Positions 33,011-43,132 are shown, counted from the stretch's first letter. The stretch: DNA of 64,000 nucleotides from Pseudovibrio japonicus (GCF_014651595.1 NZ_BMXE01000003.1:62001-126000); one strand, 5' to 3'. Numbers and translations: made by a program. The notes: generated from the sequence alone by a model not told the origin.

Positions 33011-36000
33011 TTGCTGGCCTCCTTTCGGCTGCACCATTGGACTGCACCAATAACGGCAACATAGAACACAGGTATTAGAAAGATGCCGATGACTGCCGAG
33101 GTTGCCACACCGCCCAGAACACCAATTCCAATTGATTGCTGAGCACCAGAACCGGCTCCGCTTGCGAGCGCAAGCGGTAAAACACCGAGCATGAATGCAA
33201 ATGTGGTCATCAGGATTGGACGCAGTCGCATTCTTGACGCTTCAATTGCTGCTTCTATCAGGGGTTTGCCTCCTTTGTATTGTTCTTGGGCAAATTCAAC
33301 GATCAGAATGGCATTACGTGCCGCAAGGCCGATCGTTGTCAGTAGTCCGACTTTGAAATAAACATCATTCGATTGGTCGAAGATCAGCGATGCGGCGAGC
33401 GCTCCTAGAATTCCGACCGGGACGGATAACATCACTGCGAAGGGAACAGTCCAGCTTTCGTAAAGTGCAGCCAGAGAGAGGAACACTACCAACGCCGACA
33501 GGGCAAAGAGCATTGTAGCCTGATTACCGGCGAGCCGTTCCTGATAAGACAGACCGGTCCACGCAGAGCCGTAACCGCCATCGAGATTGCTTACCATCTC
33601 TTCCATAGCGTTCATTGCCACTCCGGAAGACAGGCCTTCTGTCGCACCACCTTCAAGTTCCAGAGCACGCATACCGTTATAGTGGGAGACTTTCTGGAGT
33701 TCCTGACCCCACTCCATAGAACTGAAAGCGCTAAAGGAAACCATCTCGCCGGACTCGTTGCGCACATACCAGCGTTGGATGTCCTCAGGTTGCGCGCGTG
33801 CCTCTCCCTCTCCCTGCACATAGACAGGTCGAAGGTCGTTGTCCAAAACGAAGTCGTTTACGTCACGTCCCGCGTATATTATCGAGAGTATCTCGTTGAT
33901 GTCAGAGATAGACAGGCCTAGGGCCACCGCCTTTTGTTGATGGATATTGAACTTCAAAGAAGTTTCGAAAGCGGAATCGTTGCCACGCAAACCAGCAACA
34001 CGGCCATCTTCCTGTGCATTGGCAACAAGGGTATTTGCAGCAGATGCCAACGCTTCCTGACCATCACCAGCCTGATCGACCATATACATGGTAAAGCCAG
34101 AAGACGTCCCCATTCCAGGGATTGGCGGTGGCTGGACAACAAAAACCTGACCAGCACGATTGTTCTGGCTAAAGAATATATTGGCTTTTTGCGCAATAGC
34201 TGCGGCGTCCACACCCTTGCGTTCTTCATAGTCCTTCAAGCGCACGAAAAGCATGCCGTAGTTGTCGCCGGAATTGCCGAAACTGAAGCCCATCACCGAT
34301 AAGAATGTATCAACGGTGTCCTTTTCTTGGTCCTGCAGGTAGTCTTCGACACTTTTCACGAGTGCCTCAGTTTGTGTAACCGTGGTGCCATTGGGCGTTT
34401 CAACCAGGACCATTAGAACACCTTGGTCTTCATTTGGCAGGAATGAACTGGGCAGGCGTTCATAAAGCATGAAAGCTGTGCCGCCGATTGCAACCAATAG
34501 TACCAACATGCGAAAGGGCCGGCGTACTAAACGTGCGACAGAGCTGGCATAGCCCTTCGTTATCTTGTCCATATTGCGATTGAACCACCTTGCAGGGGCA
34601 ATGCCGCCTCCATGCTTGCGTGGTTTAAGCAGGCTTGCACACATGGCAGGCGTTAGGATGATAGCAACACCCAAAGACAGCACCATGGCCGTGATAATCG
34701 TAACAGAAAACTGGCGATAGATGACCCCGGTCGAGCCTGACATAAACGCCATTGGGAGGAACACGGCAGAAAGGACCAGTACAATGCCAACCAGCGCAGA
34801 GGAAATTTCGTCCATGCTTTTCTTGGTTGCTTCGACTGGATCAAGCCCTTCTTCCTCCATGATGCGTTCGACGTTTTCAACGACCACAATGGCATCATCA
34901 ACAAGCAGACCAATGGCCAAAACCATCGCGAACATCGTCAGGGTGTTAATAGTAAAGCCAAGGGCTGCCAACACAGCAAAAGTGCCTAGCAACACGATTG
35001 GAACCGCAATTGTGGGAATGATTGTTGCGCGCCAACTTTGCAAAAAACACAGGATTACAAGAAAAACCAGTACGATCGCTTCAGCCAGGGTCTCGTAAAC
35101 CTGGTCAATAGATTTCTTGACAAATGGAGAGGTGTCGTAGGGGTAGACAACTTCAACCCCATCAGGCAGTGCCGATGATAGCTCTTGAAGTTTTGCCTGT
35201 ACAGCTTCGGCTGTTTTAACTGCATTTGCGCCGGTGGCTAGGTTAACAGCAAAACCCGCCGATGGATTTCCGTTGACGCGGGTCTCGGTTCCGTAGCTTT
35301 CCTTTCCTATTTCAATGTTAGCCACATCTCCGAGAAAAACCGCAGAACCGTCTTCATCGACCCGCAGCAGGATACGTTCGAACTCCTCGACACTGGTCAG
35401 CTGTGATTGTGCCTTCAAGGGTACGATTAACCGTTGGCCCTGGGGCGCGGGCTGGGCTCCAAGATTTCCGACGGAAACATTGGTGTTTTGTTCGGATACC
35501 GCAGCGGTTACATCGACGGGGGTCACGCTGTATCGGGCCAGTTTCATGGGGTCAAGCCAGATGCGCATGGCGTAGCCCGACCCAAACACATTGATTGAAC
35601 CAACACCTTCCACTCTTTGAACTGGGTCTTGAAACAGCTGTTCCACCAGGTTACCAAGTTCCAAAGATGAATATCTGCCATCAGTAGAAGTGAGGGCTCC
35701 AACCATCAGGATAGAGTCCGTCGAGTTGTCGACAGATACCCCGTATTGCTGCACAACGGATGGCAATTGCGAGGTAACAAGCTGAAGTTTATTCTGCACT
35801 TGTACCTGAGCGATGTCAGGGTCAACTGTGTCGTCGAATGTCAGAGCTATACTTGCCGAACCGGGTGTGGAATTTGAAGTCATATAGACCAAACCGTCCA
35901 GACCGGTCATGCTGTCTTCAATTATTGTTGTGACTGAACTTTCTACAGTTTCAGCAGATGCCCCGGCATAACTTGCTCTTATCTGAACAGTTGTCGGTAC

Positions 36001-36114
36001 GATTTGAGGGTATTGCTCAATGGCTAAACTGCCTAACCCCAAAACACCGACCAACATCGTGATAATGGCGATAACCCATGCAAAAACAGGGCGGGATATG
36101 AAAAATCTGGCCAT
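33007..36114 (-). CDS. RND multidrug efflux inner-membrane transporter (AcrB/MexB, HAE1)
   Basis: The 1035-residue product begins ARFFISRPVFAWVIAIITML. It has two groups of membrane helices, with FAMVLAIGLLVDDAIVVVENVER carrying the proton-relay Asp pair in the middle and GLAARNAILIVEFA near the end. HAE1 transporters expel drugs, bile-like detergents or dyes using proton flow. It starts 4 bp after the fusion-protein stop. No local TetR repressor is seen. Confidence 0.94.
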   Translation of the reverse strand: MARFFISRPVFAWVIAIITMLVGVLGLGSLAIEQYPQIVPTTVQIRASYAGASAETVESSVTTIIEDSMTGLDGLVYMTSNSTPGSASIALTFDDTVDPDIAQVQVQNKLQLVTSQLPSVVQQYGVSVDNSTDSILMVGALTSTDGRYSSLELGNLVEQLFQDPVQRVEGVGSINVFGSGYAMRIWLDPMKLARYSVTPVDVTAAVSEQNTNVSVGNLGAQPAPQGQRLIVPLKAQSQLTSVEEFERILLRVDEDGSAVFLGDVANIEIGKESYGTETRVNGNPSAGFAVNLATGANAVKTAEAVQAKLQELSSALPDGVEVVYPYDTSPFVKKSIDQVYETLAEAIVLVFLVILCFLQSWRATIIPTIAVPIVLLGTFAVLAALGFTINTLTMFAMVLAIGLLVDDAIVVVENVERIMEEEGLDPVEATKKSMDEISSALVGIVLVLSAVFLPMAFMSGSTGVIYRQFSVTIITAMVLSLGVAIILTPAMCASLLKPRKHGGGIAPARWFNRNMDKITKGYASSVARLVRRPFRMLVLLVAIGGTAFMLYERLPSSFLPNEDQGVLMVLVETPNGTTVTQTEALVKSVEDYLQDQEKDTVDTFLSVMGFSFGNSGDNYGMLFVRLKDYEERKGVDAAAIAQKANIFFSQNNRAGQVFVVQPPPIPGMGTSSGFTMYMVDQAGDGQEALASAANTLVANAQEDGRVAGLRGNDSAFETSLKFNIHQQKAVALGLSISDINEILSIIYAGRDVNDFVLDNDLRPVYVQGEGEARAQPEDIQRWYVRNESGEMVSFSAFSSMEWGQELQKVSHYNGMRALELEGGATEGLSSGVAMNAMEEMVSNLDGGYGSAWTGLSYQERLAGNQATMLFALSALVVFLSLAALYESWTVPFAVMLSVPVGILGALAASLIFDQSNDVYFKVGLLTTIGLAARNAILIVEFAQEQYKGGKPLIEAAIEASRMRLRPILMTTFAFMLGVLPLALASGAGSGAQQSIGIGVLGGVATSAVIGIFLIPVFYVAVIGAVQWCSRKEASK

Positions 36115-36118
36115 GCTA

Positions 36119-37285
36119 TTACTCCGCCACATCCTTGCCGGTAGTTGCCGACGAAACGTTGCGGATTACACCATTCTCGTCGTATTCGACGGGAATGGTC
36201 TCAACTTCTGCCCCTTCCTTAAGGCCCTTGAGCCCATCTACAGCGATTAGATCACCATCAAAGAGGCCGGATGTTACTATCCAATTGTTTTGGTAGCTGC
36301 CGATATCGGTGAGCAATCGCTTTTCAGCTTTGCCCCTACTAATGACCCAGGTGCTTAATTGACCTGTCAGGTCACGAGTCGCTGCTGACTGGGAAACCAG
36401 AAATGCTTCGGTTACGCCCAAATCCACCTGAGCGCGCACAAACATGCCCGGTAGTAAGACATTTTTCGGGTTTTCAAACCGAAATCTGGTACTGATTGAT
36501 CCAGTACTGGTCGAAACATTGTAGCCTGGGGCAACGAGTTCACCGTCAGCTTTGAAGATACGGCCGGTCTCCAACGTTAATTTTGCTTTGATAGCTTCGT
36601 TAACTTGGAGACGACCCTCAGCAACTTCATCGTATATCGACAAGACTCGGGAAGAGGGCGCATAGACATCAATAGCGATCGGGTCAAGCTTGGTAACTGT
36701 TGCCAGCTCTTCGCTCTGATTTGCCGTAACAAGGTCACCAAGTGAAACTCGTGCGACACTCGCCATCCCTTCAATAGGGCTGATAACTGTGGTCCACTTC
36801 AGTTCGGCCTGCGCTTCCAATAAAGCTGCTTCTGCGGCCTTCAATGAGGCTTGCGCCTGTTCCAGTTCGGATCTGGCGCTTTCAACATCGGCTTCACTCA
36901 GTGCCGAGCCTTTCAGCCGGGTCGCTCGTTCATATGTTGATTTGGCATTTGAGGTGGCAGAGCGGGCAGATTCTACATTTGCCTCTGCGCTCAATACCTT
37001 AGTTTCGTAAGTTGTGGGATCAATCCGAAACATAGGCGTACCTGGCTCAAGTTTAGTCCCCGCCTTGTATAATATCTCAGTAATAATCCCGCTTACCTGC
37101 GGTCTGATAGCTGCTTCCGCTACAGCAACAGCGCGCCCGGGCTCTGTGAATGTACGGGGAACAGCCTGTTTTTCCATTTCAACAACGCCAACCTTTTTGG
37201 CTGGTACCTGCGCCTGTGCCGCGATTGACGGAAAGACTAAAATGCCAAGCACAAGACTGGCTTTAATGTAGGGAGTAAACGTCAT
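36119..37285 (-). CDS. RND periplasmic membrane-fusion protein (AcrA/MexA family)
   Basis: The 388-residue product has a signal peptide ending AAQA, a lipoyl-like half (RPQVSGIITEILYKAGTKLEPG), and a helical hairpin (SARSELEQAQASLKAAEAAL). The second lipoyl half and barrel follow (VISPIEGMASVARVSLGDLV). It bridges the RND pump and the outer-membrane factor and is the first gene of the operon. Confidence 0.92.
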   Translation of the reverse strand: MTFTPYIKASLVLGILVFPSIAAQAQVPAKKVGVVEMEKQAVPRTFTEPGRAVAVAEAAIRPQVSGIITEILYKAGTKLEPGTPMFRIDPTTYETKVLSAEANVESARSATSNAKSTYERATRLKGSALSEADVESARSELEQAQASLKAAEAALLEAQAELKWTTVISPIEGMASVARVSLGDLVTANQSEELATVTKLDPIAIDVYAPSSRVLSIYDEVAEGRLQVNEAIKAKLTLETGRIFKADGELVAPGYNVSTSTGSISTRFRFENPKNVLLPGMFVRAQVDLGVTEAFLVSQSAATRDLTGQLSTWVISRGKAEKRLLTDIGSYQNNWIVTSGLFDGDLIAVDGLKGLKEGAEVETIPVEYDENGVIRNVSSATTGKDVAE

Positions 37286-37372
37286 CTTTGGACCTTGGAT
37301 GGGGAGCCGGGCTCAATTAGAGAACACCATGTTTAGGAGACGTTTTTACATAGATTTAAAGAAAGGACAATA

Positions 37373-37402
37373 TTTATATATCTTGCATGCATATATTGAC
37401 AA
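37373..37402 (-). promoter_or_regulatory. Candidate sigma-70 promoter of the efflux operon
   Basis: Minus strand: TTGTCA (37402-37397), 18 bp, TATAAA (37378-37373), about 90 bp before the fusion-protein start. The spacer holds a TGCATGCA palindrome at 37385-37392 that could be an operator. Confidence 0.5.
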
Positions 37403-37581
37403 ACAATTTACTGCCATAATTTCTGTTCTAAAAAGTATAGTGATATCAATTCTTACGTACTTCTTGCTTGATGCTCTGTATGAAGCCAAACTATACTGTC
37501 ATCATCTGGCAGTTCAGAAATGTTGGACTGGCTCAGGACAAAGTGGAGAGCCTCCTGATACGTTAAGATCAGGAGGAATTC

Positions 37582-37852
37582 ATGAGGCTAAAACATTCCG
37601 CAGAAGAGCTTAAGCGGGATGTGGTGCTGTTGGTAGAAGTAGGTGGCTGACCCATTCCTGTATTGCCGCCGATCAGGGCGTGGGGTGTGCGACGTTAAAG
37701 CGCTGGATCAAGATCAGGATTCACTGGCAGGGCTGCATGAGGATACGCGTATAGAACTAGCTCGCTCGCAGAAAGATAATGAGCTTGTTCGGCAAGAGAG
37801 AGATTTATTCAGAAAGGCGGTAGCGTTCTTCGCTGGCGGAATAAGTCACTGA
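37582..37852 (+). pseudogene. Remnant of IS3-family transposase OrfA
   Basis: Three reading frames together spell an IS3-type OrfA. N-terminal part: RLKHSAEELKRDVVLLVEVGG then a stop. Middle part: CIAADQGVGCATLKRWIK in another frame. C-terminal part: HEDTRIELARSQKDNELVRQ then ERDLFRKAVAFFA in a third frame. AGGAGG precedes the ATG. At least two frameshifts make it dead; no OrfB or terminal repeats were found. Confidence 0.82.
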
Positions 37853-37888
37853 GGTGCCAGTGAAATTGCACATACTGATGCAGATAAC

Positions 37889-37910
37889 AAAAAAGACACC
37901 TAGCGGTGCC
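37889..37910 (-). terminator. Terminator of tRNA-Met
   Basis: On the minus strand, GGCACC pairs with GGTGTC (one G-U) around a 4-nt loop, followed by six T. Confidence 0.75.
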
Positions 37911-37988
37911 TTGTTATCGCAATCTTCGTTTGAAGAGAGATGGTAGCGAGGGAGGGACTTGAACCCCCGACACGCGGATTATGATTCC
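37889..37988 (-). repeat. Right direct repeat: tRNA-Met 3' half plus terminator
   Basis: This is the right copy of the 100-bp repeat (see 31137-31236). It overlaps the intact tRNA-Met and its terminator. The two copies bound a segment of about 6.75 kb holding the efflux operon and the IS remnant. Confidence 0.82.
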
Positions 37989-38017
37989 GCTGCTCTAACC
38001 AACTGAGCTACCCCGCC
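37941..38017 (-). tRNA. tRNA-Met (anticodon CAU, elongator type)
   Basis: A 77-nt cloverleaf including encoded CCA. The acceptor GGCGGGG pairs with CCTCGCT (two G-U), the D arm contains AGCTCAGTTGGTTAGAGC, the anticodon stem GCGGA/TCCGC encloses ATCATAA, and the T arm is GGGGGTTCAAGTCCC. The sequence is close to alphaproteobacterial elongator tRNA-Met; a lysidine-type tRNA-Ile2 is less likely. A terminator follows at once. Confidence 0.92.
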
Positions 38018-38408
38018 ATCCGGTGCGCTATGTTGCGGTGGTGACCGCCGCGCTGTGAGGGGGTGTATAAGGCTCTCAGCGTGTGGCGTCAAGCGTTCTT
38101 CTGCAAGTTTTGTGGAAATTTGCACTCTTGTGAAAAACTCCATGAAAACCTAGGGTTATTGCCAGATTCATTGAGTATTAGCTACAGGTCTTGGCAGCCC
38201 AACGGGGAAGAACTTCCGATTTTAGCCCCTACGAATTTTGCAGTGGTCTTTCTTGGCATTGCGTGGAGCGATCCGGTGCCGTTTTGGCTGACGTAGGGTG
38301 GAAAGATCGCAACAAAACGCCCCGCTTGCGTTGATGCAAGGCAGGGCGTTCAAGAGATCTAACTGTTGGTGTCGCCCTCCGTCATGAGAAGGGCGTTTTG
38401 TTGGTTCG
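38018..38408. other. Gap between tRNA-Met and mnmA
   Basis: These 391 bp hold the mnmA terminator at 38316 and another small hairpin at 38373-38395 with TTTT on the plus strand. No gene is seen. Confidence 0.6.
38316..38350 (-). terminator. Terminator of mnmA
   Basis: AACGCCC with GGGCGTT and an inner TTGC/GCAA pair form a stem with one bulge. The minus strand continues with TTTT. Confidence 0.7.
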
Positions 38409-39611
38409 TCAGCTGGCTGGGAAACCAGCTGCTTCCCAGCTTTTGCCGAGGAGTGCTTTGAGAGCTGCTTCGGCGCCTTCCTGCTTTTCGGCGCGCTGGA
38501 TCCAGCCTCCGCCGAGAACGCGGGCTTCCTGTCCTTCTTTATCGAAGAAAACGCAGGCCTGTCCCGGAGCGACGCCCATTTCGCCAGATGGCAGTTCTAC
38601 CAGAATGTTGTCACCACTCTTGCGTAGGACAGCTTCGGTTGGTGGGCGTGTTGAGCGCACCTTGGCGTAAACCGTGATGCCTTCTTCCGGCAGGTCGTCC
38701 AGAGTGCCTGAGCCGATCCAGTTGACTTCACGCAGCAACAGGTTGTGTGTGGCCAAAGCTTCTTTAGGGCCAACGATTACCCGCCGGCCGTCTGCATCCA
38801 AATGCACAACATAAAGTGGGTCACCAGTCGCAACGCCAATACCGCGGCGCTGACCGATTGTGTAGTGAATAATGCCTTCATGTCTGCCCAATACGCGACC
38901 GTCCACATGGACGATATCGCCTGGTTCAGCGGCGTGCGGACGCAGCTTGGCAATCACGTCAGTGTAGCGGCCCTGCGGCACGAAGCAGATATCCTGACTG
39001 TCGTGTTTATCGGCGATTTCCAGACCAAACTCACGGGCAAGTTCTCGTACTTCCGGTTTGGTCATGCCACCCAATGGGAAGCGAAGGAAATCAAGCTGCT
39101 CTTGTGTGGTTGCGAACAGGAAATAGCTCTGATCCCGATCCAGATCGACAGGGCGGAACATGGCAAGCTGGTTGCCTTCCATGCCTGTGCGCACATAGTG
39201 GCCAGTTACCAGAACGTCAGCGCCCAGATCCTTGGCGGTTTCCAGCAGGTCTTTGAACTTGACTGTCTGGTTACAGGTTACGCATGGAATTGGGGTTTCG
39301 CCGTTGATGTAGCTGTCTGCAAAGCGTTCAATTACCTGCTCTTTGAAGCGAGATTCATAATCCAGCACGTAGTGAGGAATGCCAAGCCTTTCGGCCACAC
39401 GGCGTGCGTCATGGATATCTTGTCCAGCACAACACGCGCCTTTGCGTTGGATTGCTTCGCCATGATCGTAGAGCTGCAGTGTGACGCCAACGACATCATA
39501 GCCTTCGCGCTTCATCAGGCCGGCAACGACTGATGAATCAACACCGCCTGACATGGCAACAACCACCCGTGTGTCTTCCGGGCGGCCGGGCAGGCCAAGA
39601 CTGTTAAGCAT
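38409..39611 (-). CDS. mnmA: tRNA-specific 2-thiouridylase MnmA
   Basis: The 400-residue product has the PP-loop [10 protein letters not shown], the catalytic-Cys segment [11 protein letters not shown], and the second Cys in SQDICFVP, as in MnmA. It adds sulphur to U34 of tRNAs for Lys, Glu and Gln in the cytoplasm, using ATP and a sulphur relay. It stands as a single gene with its own terminator. Confidence 0.96.
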   Translation of the reverse strand: MLNSLGLPGRPEDTRVVVAMSGGVDSSVVAGLMKREGYDVVGVTLQLYDHGEAIQRKGACCAGQDIHDARRVAERLGIPHYVLDYESRFKEQVIERFADSYINGETPIPCVTCNQTVKFKDLLETAKDLGADVLVTGHYVRTGMEGNQLAMFRPVDLDRDQSYFLFATTQEQLDFLRFPLGGMTKPEVRELAREFGLEIADKHDSQDICFVPQGRYTDVIAKLRPHAAEPGDIVHVDGRVLGRHEGIIHYTIGQRRGIGVATGDPLYVVHLDADGRRVIVGPKEALATHNLLLREVNWIGSGTLDDLPEEGITVYAKVRSTRPPTEAVLRKSGDNILVELPSGEMGVAPGQACVFFDKEGQEARVLGGGWIQRAEKQEGAEAALKALLGKSWEAAGFPAS

Positions 39612-40065
39612 TCCAAGTACCTCATCCTATGGCGCGTTTAATAAGAGAGCATTATCTATGATAGTGCGAGCAGAATTCAATATGGGAGACACTAGTCCGA
39701 AGTGCAGATTAGTTTCATTTGCTTGCTTGGTGCTCGCTGCGTTTTGGCGGTGGCTAAACGCTAGCTCTTTTTTAAACGCTTTGTATGCGTACGCTTTGAG
39801 CGTGTTAGTTGGCGGGAATATACCTAAAACTCGACGGAAGGCCAATCTTTTTGATTGATGTATTTCTGGTCGGTCGGCATTTGTTGCCGGGTCACGGGCA
39901 ATAAGTGACCTTTCTGCACATGATAAGAAAAGGTCTCAAGAAGGTATCTGTCTGAAATTTATTATTAAATTTTGATTTTGCAACTGGCCTGCTATTTGCT
40001 TCTCTGCGCGTAAGATGTCTTCTCCACCTGAGCTGGTGGTCTGTGCTGCGTAGTTTGAGGAATAC
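39612..40065. other. Intergenic region before fliK
   Basis: In these 454 bp I see no gene. The sigma-54 site at 39985-40000 is the only clear signal. Confidence 0.6.
39985..40000 (+). promoter_or_regulatory. Sigma-54 promoter of fliK-flgD
   Basis: TGGC-N8-TTGC with GG and GC separated by 10 bp, which is the sigma-54 rule; start expected near 40011, 55 bp before fliK. A FlbD-like sigma-54 activator is encoded 8 kb downstream. Confidence 0.72.
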
Positions 40066-42453
40066 ATGTCGCAATCTGCTTTACCGGGTATAAGCCGTCC
40101 TGTTCAGCCGCAAATCCCTCTGAAGTCTGTTCTTGGACAAGGTGGTTCTGCGCTGCTTGGTGAAAGTACGCCCGGTCAGGATTTGGAGCTTTTCTCTGGA
40201 TTGCTTGCCAGAGCCTCTGAGCGGGATGGGGCGGCAGCTGCTGCAGGCGATGGCTTTTCGACCGCTATGGTTGCCGGCGGCGACCTTCCCGTATTGGAGC
40301 CGGACCTCATCAGGGACGAAAAAGGTGAGAGTGCGGTTGCAGGATTGGCGGGTGAACTGCCTGCCACCAGCGTTTCTCAGGTGTTGTCGCATGTTGCCCC
40401 CGGTTTAATTGCAACTGCGCCGTCTCAAGATGACGTTACTCTTCCGACAGATGGTGAGGGGAAAGCAGCTCAGCTAAATGCAAAACCTGCTTTTATCCCT
40501 GCGCCGCAAAGCGTTCAGAATGAGGTTAGCCAACCAAACCGAGTAGACAGATCTGTGCGCAGCGAGGTTGCTCTGTCTGTTGCTGGGCAGCAGGGCTTTG
40601 GTGTTAAAGCCGTTGCGGGTGAGGAGCAGGTAAATGCGCCAACGACTGCGGAGAGTGGGGCGGTGGTTTCTCGCACTAACCAGCAGACTATGCCTGCTGG
40701 GCAGATCTTGCCGCAGAAGGGGGATGAGCTTGTCGGCGTATCAGCTGGACAGGTTGCTAACGAAGCGGGCGCTGTCGCTGGTGGTGGAATTCAGCCAGTT
40801 GTTGAAGCTGTTCAGAACGCTGAAGGTTTGCTGAAGCAGAATGTTGGTCCTGCTGTTACGGATGTCGCAGTTAAACAAATGGCTCAGGCCGAGATGCAGC
40901 TAAGTGCACCAGTACCTCCTAAGACTGAGGAGGTTGCCAAGGTCGTGCGTGAGTTGGGGATACCTTCTACTGGAGTTCTTGAAACCTTTCGCAAGGCTGA
41001 TGCCACCCAACCCTCACAGACAACAATTACGCCTGTGAGGGGTGAACTATCTTCAGGTGGTGTTGTCGATAGTGCAGGTGTTATCGGAAAAAGTGCTGGT
41101 CCTGATGTTGTAACGCAAGACAGCGCTGCATTTATCGAAAAGGCTTTTGCCCGAGAAAAGGCTGCGGGGCCGAGCGGCGCTGACATAATTATCAAGGGTA
41201 ATGCGGAACCGTCTCTAGGTAGTCGGCAGATCAGTGAACTGGCCGCAAGACCGGACGTAAAAGCTCTTAACGTTCAGGCAGAACCTGCACAGGCTGTTCT
41301 TCCCGAGATAAAGGGGGCTGGTCTTGCAGTTAGTGGGGACGAACTGGCAGGAGCGAGCGACGGTGAAGCCGATATTGCGTTGGCAAAGCCTATCCTTGTT
41401 CGTCAATCTGATCGGGCAGGTTCAGGTTTCGTTGGCCAGCAACAGCGTACTTCTCACTCTGTGCCAGTTGCGGGTGAGGGTGATCTCATTTTCCCGAATG
41501 TAACGGTGAAATCTGACGGTTCTGTTGAAAAGAGTGGTCAAGCCGTTGAGGGGCAGAAGCTTGCCGTGGTGACTGCTGCTCAGAAGGGTGACGGCCATGT
41601 TCACGTTGCTGAACATGTGAGCCGGACGGCCTCAATCGCAACAGTTGCAACGCCAATGGCTGGCAAAGACAGGAGTGCTAGCGGATCAGTTCCGGCAACG
41701 TTGACTTCTGATGGTTCTGCTCAGAGCGATGGTGCTCAGGAAGTAGGAGACCAGACCAGCATCCAAAACAAGGCTGCAGACCAGAGCTCGTCTGGGACTA
41801 AGAAGAGTGCAGCGGCTCCTGTCAGCATTCAAGTCTCAGTTCAACAGGGTAATGAGCAGACAGTAACTACCAGTTCGTTTGGTTGGGGGCTTTCGGCTGG
41901 AATGCAGGACGGTGCGGAGGGAGAGCTTGATTGGGAAAGCTCTGAGGCCGTTGCTGGCACTACAGCTCGTTCTGAGGCTGGGTTACGTTCTGTTGGTTCT
42001 TTGCCGACTTCTACTTTAAGGAACGTGGCCAACTCGGTATGGCCCGAGATTGCCCGTCAGGCCAGTGGTGGAGTCAACCGATTTGAGATTCGGCTGGATC
42101 CTAAAGAGCTCGGTGTCGTCGATGTTTCCATTGAATTTACTAAGGATGGCCGTGTCCGAGCTCATCTGATGGTTGAAAGGCCCGAAACGCTTGAACTTTT
42201 GCAAAGAGATCAGCGCGGGTTGGAAAAGGCACTGCAAGATGCTGGTGTCGAGAGTGGCAAGAGTTCTCTTGAGTTCTCCCTTGGTCGTGGGGGTGGTGGG
42301 TCTCAAGGCTCTGAAGCAGAAGGTCACCAACAGTCGGGCGTCGGGCATGTCGCTGGGAATGCAAATGATACTGAGCTGCATGAGGCGAGCTACCCGATAC
42401 ATAAGAATTTGAATGGTTCGTCCCGCGCAGGTGGGTTGGATATCTCGGTTTGA
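40066..42453 (+). CDS. fliK: Flagellar hook-length control protein FliK
   Basis: The 795-residue product has a long, low-complexity, Gln/Ala/Gly-rich middle and the C-terminal Flg_hook domain (FEIRLDPKELGVVDVSIEFT, then MVERPETLELLQRDQRGLEKAL). FliK is a molecular ruler exported through the flagellar secretion apparatus; it switches export from hook to filament. It is followed 22 bp later by flgD, as in many flagellar clusters. Confidence 0.9.
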   Translation: MSQSALPGISRPVQPQIPLKSVLGQGGSALLGESTPGQDLELFSGLLARASERDGAAAAAGDGFSTAMVAGGDLPVLEPDLIRDEKGESAVAGLAGELPATSVSQVLSHVAPGLIATAPSQDDVTLPTDGEGKAAQLNAKPAFIPAPQSVQNEVSQPNRVDRSVRSEVALSVAGQQGFGVKAVAGEEQVNAPTTAESGAVVSRTNQQTMPAGQILPQKGDELVGVSAGQVANEAGAVAGGGIQPVVEAVQNAEGLLKQNVGPAVTDVAVKQMAQAEMQLSAPVPPKTEEVAKVVRELGIPSTGVLETFRKADATQPSQTTITPVRGELSSGGVVDSAGVIGKSAGPDVVTQDSAAFIEKAFAREKAAGPSGADIIIKGNAEPSLGSRQISELAARPDVKALNVQAEPAQAVLPEIKGAGLAVSGDELAGASDGEADIALAKPILVRQSDRAGSGFVGQQQRTSHSVPVAGEGDLIFPNVTVKSDGSVEKSGQAVEGQKLAVVTAAQKGDGHVHVAEHVSRTASIATVATPMAGKDRSASGSVPATLTSDGSAQSDGAQEVGDQTSIQNKAADQSSSGTKKSAAAPVSIQVSVQQGNEQTVTTSSFGWGLSAGMQDGAEGELDWESSEAVAGTTARSEAGLRSVGSLPTSTLRNVANSVWPEIARQASGGVNRFEIRLDPKELGVVDVSIEFTKDGRVRAHLMVERPETLELLQRDQRGLEKALQDAGVESGKSSLEFSLGRGGGGSQGSEAEGHQQSGVGHVAGNANDTELHEASYPIHKNLNGSSRAGGLDISV

Positions 42454-42475
42454 TACCGTTTTGAGGAAATAAACA

Positions 42476-43132
42476 ATGACTACAATTGATGCTTTAACGC
42501 CGAATGCGGGTTCCTCAGGTTCAGACCAACAGAAAAACCTGAATGCCAATTTTGATCTGTTCATCGCGCTGCTGACCACACAGGTGCAGAATCAGGATCC
42601 ATTGCAGCCTCTCGATTCGGCTGAGTACACGAATCAGCTGGTTCAATACACGATGGTGGAGCAACAGGTTGCAACTACAGAGAAATTAGATGAACAGCTC
42701 ACTCAGCTCAAAACGCAAAGTGCGAGTCAGTTCGTAAACTACATCGGTAAGGATGTGACCGCTCATAGCGCTACAGCAGAGCTTAAGGAAGGCGCTGCAT
42801 CGTGGGAGCTGGAGGCATTTGCCGTTGGAACTGCGACGATCACCATTCGAAACAGCGAGGGTGCAGAGGTCTACCAGGAGGAGATTGATCTGGACGAAGG
42901 TGAAAATACTTTTGTGTGGGATGGTACCACTGCTGCGGGCTCACAAAGTGAGGATGGCGCTTATACCATTGATATTATCACCAAAGATGCCAACGACAAT
43001 CCGTTCGTTGTTCAGACAAAGGTGAAGGGGACAGTGGATTCTGTGGACTTCAGTACCGGTGACATTATTTTGCACATGGGTGAACTGAGAATTCCAGTCG
43101 GAGAAGTCACGGGAGTCCAAGGAATTCTGTAG
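42476..43132 (+). CDS. flgD: Flagellar hook cap protein FlgD
   Basis: The 218-residue product has the FlgD N-terminal segment LFIALLTTQVQNQDPLQPLDSAEYTNQLVQ and a C-terminal Ig-like/tudor region (FVWDGTTAAG, GAYTIDI). It caps the growing hook so that FlgE can polymerise. It is in the same unit as fliK. Confidence 0.94.
   Translation: MTTIDALTPNAGSSGSDQQKNLNANFDLFIALLTTQVQNQDPLQPLDSAEYTNQLVQYTMVEQQVATTEKLDEQLTQLKTQSASQFVNYIGKDVTAHSATAELKEGAASWELEAFAVGTATITIRNSEGAEVYQEEIDLDEGENTFVWDGTTAAGSQSEDGAYTIDIITKDANDNPFVVQTKVKGTVDSVDFSTGDIILHMGELRIPVGEVTGVQGIL

Noticed and set aside
39627-39845. 72-codon minus-strand frame before fliK
   Set aside because: No ribosome site and no recognisable pattern; it lies in a gap expected to hold promoters.
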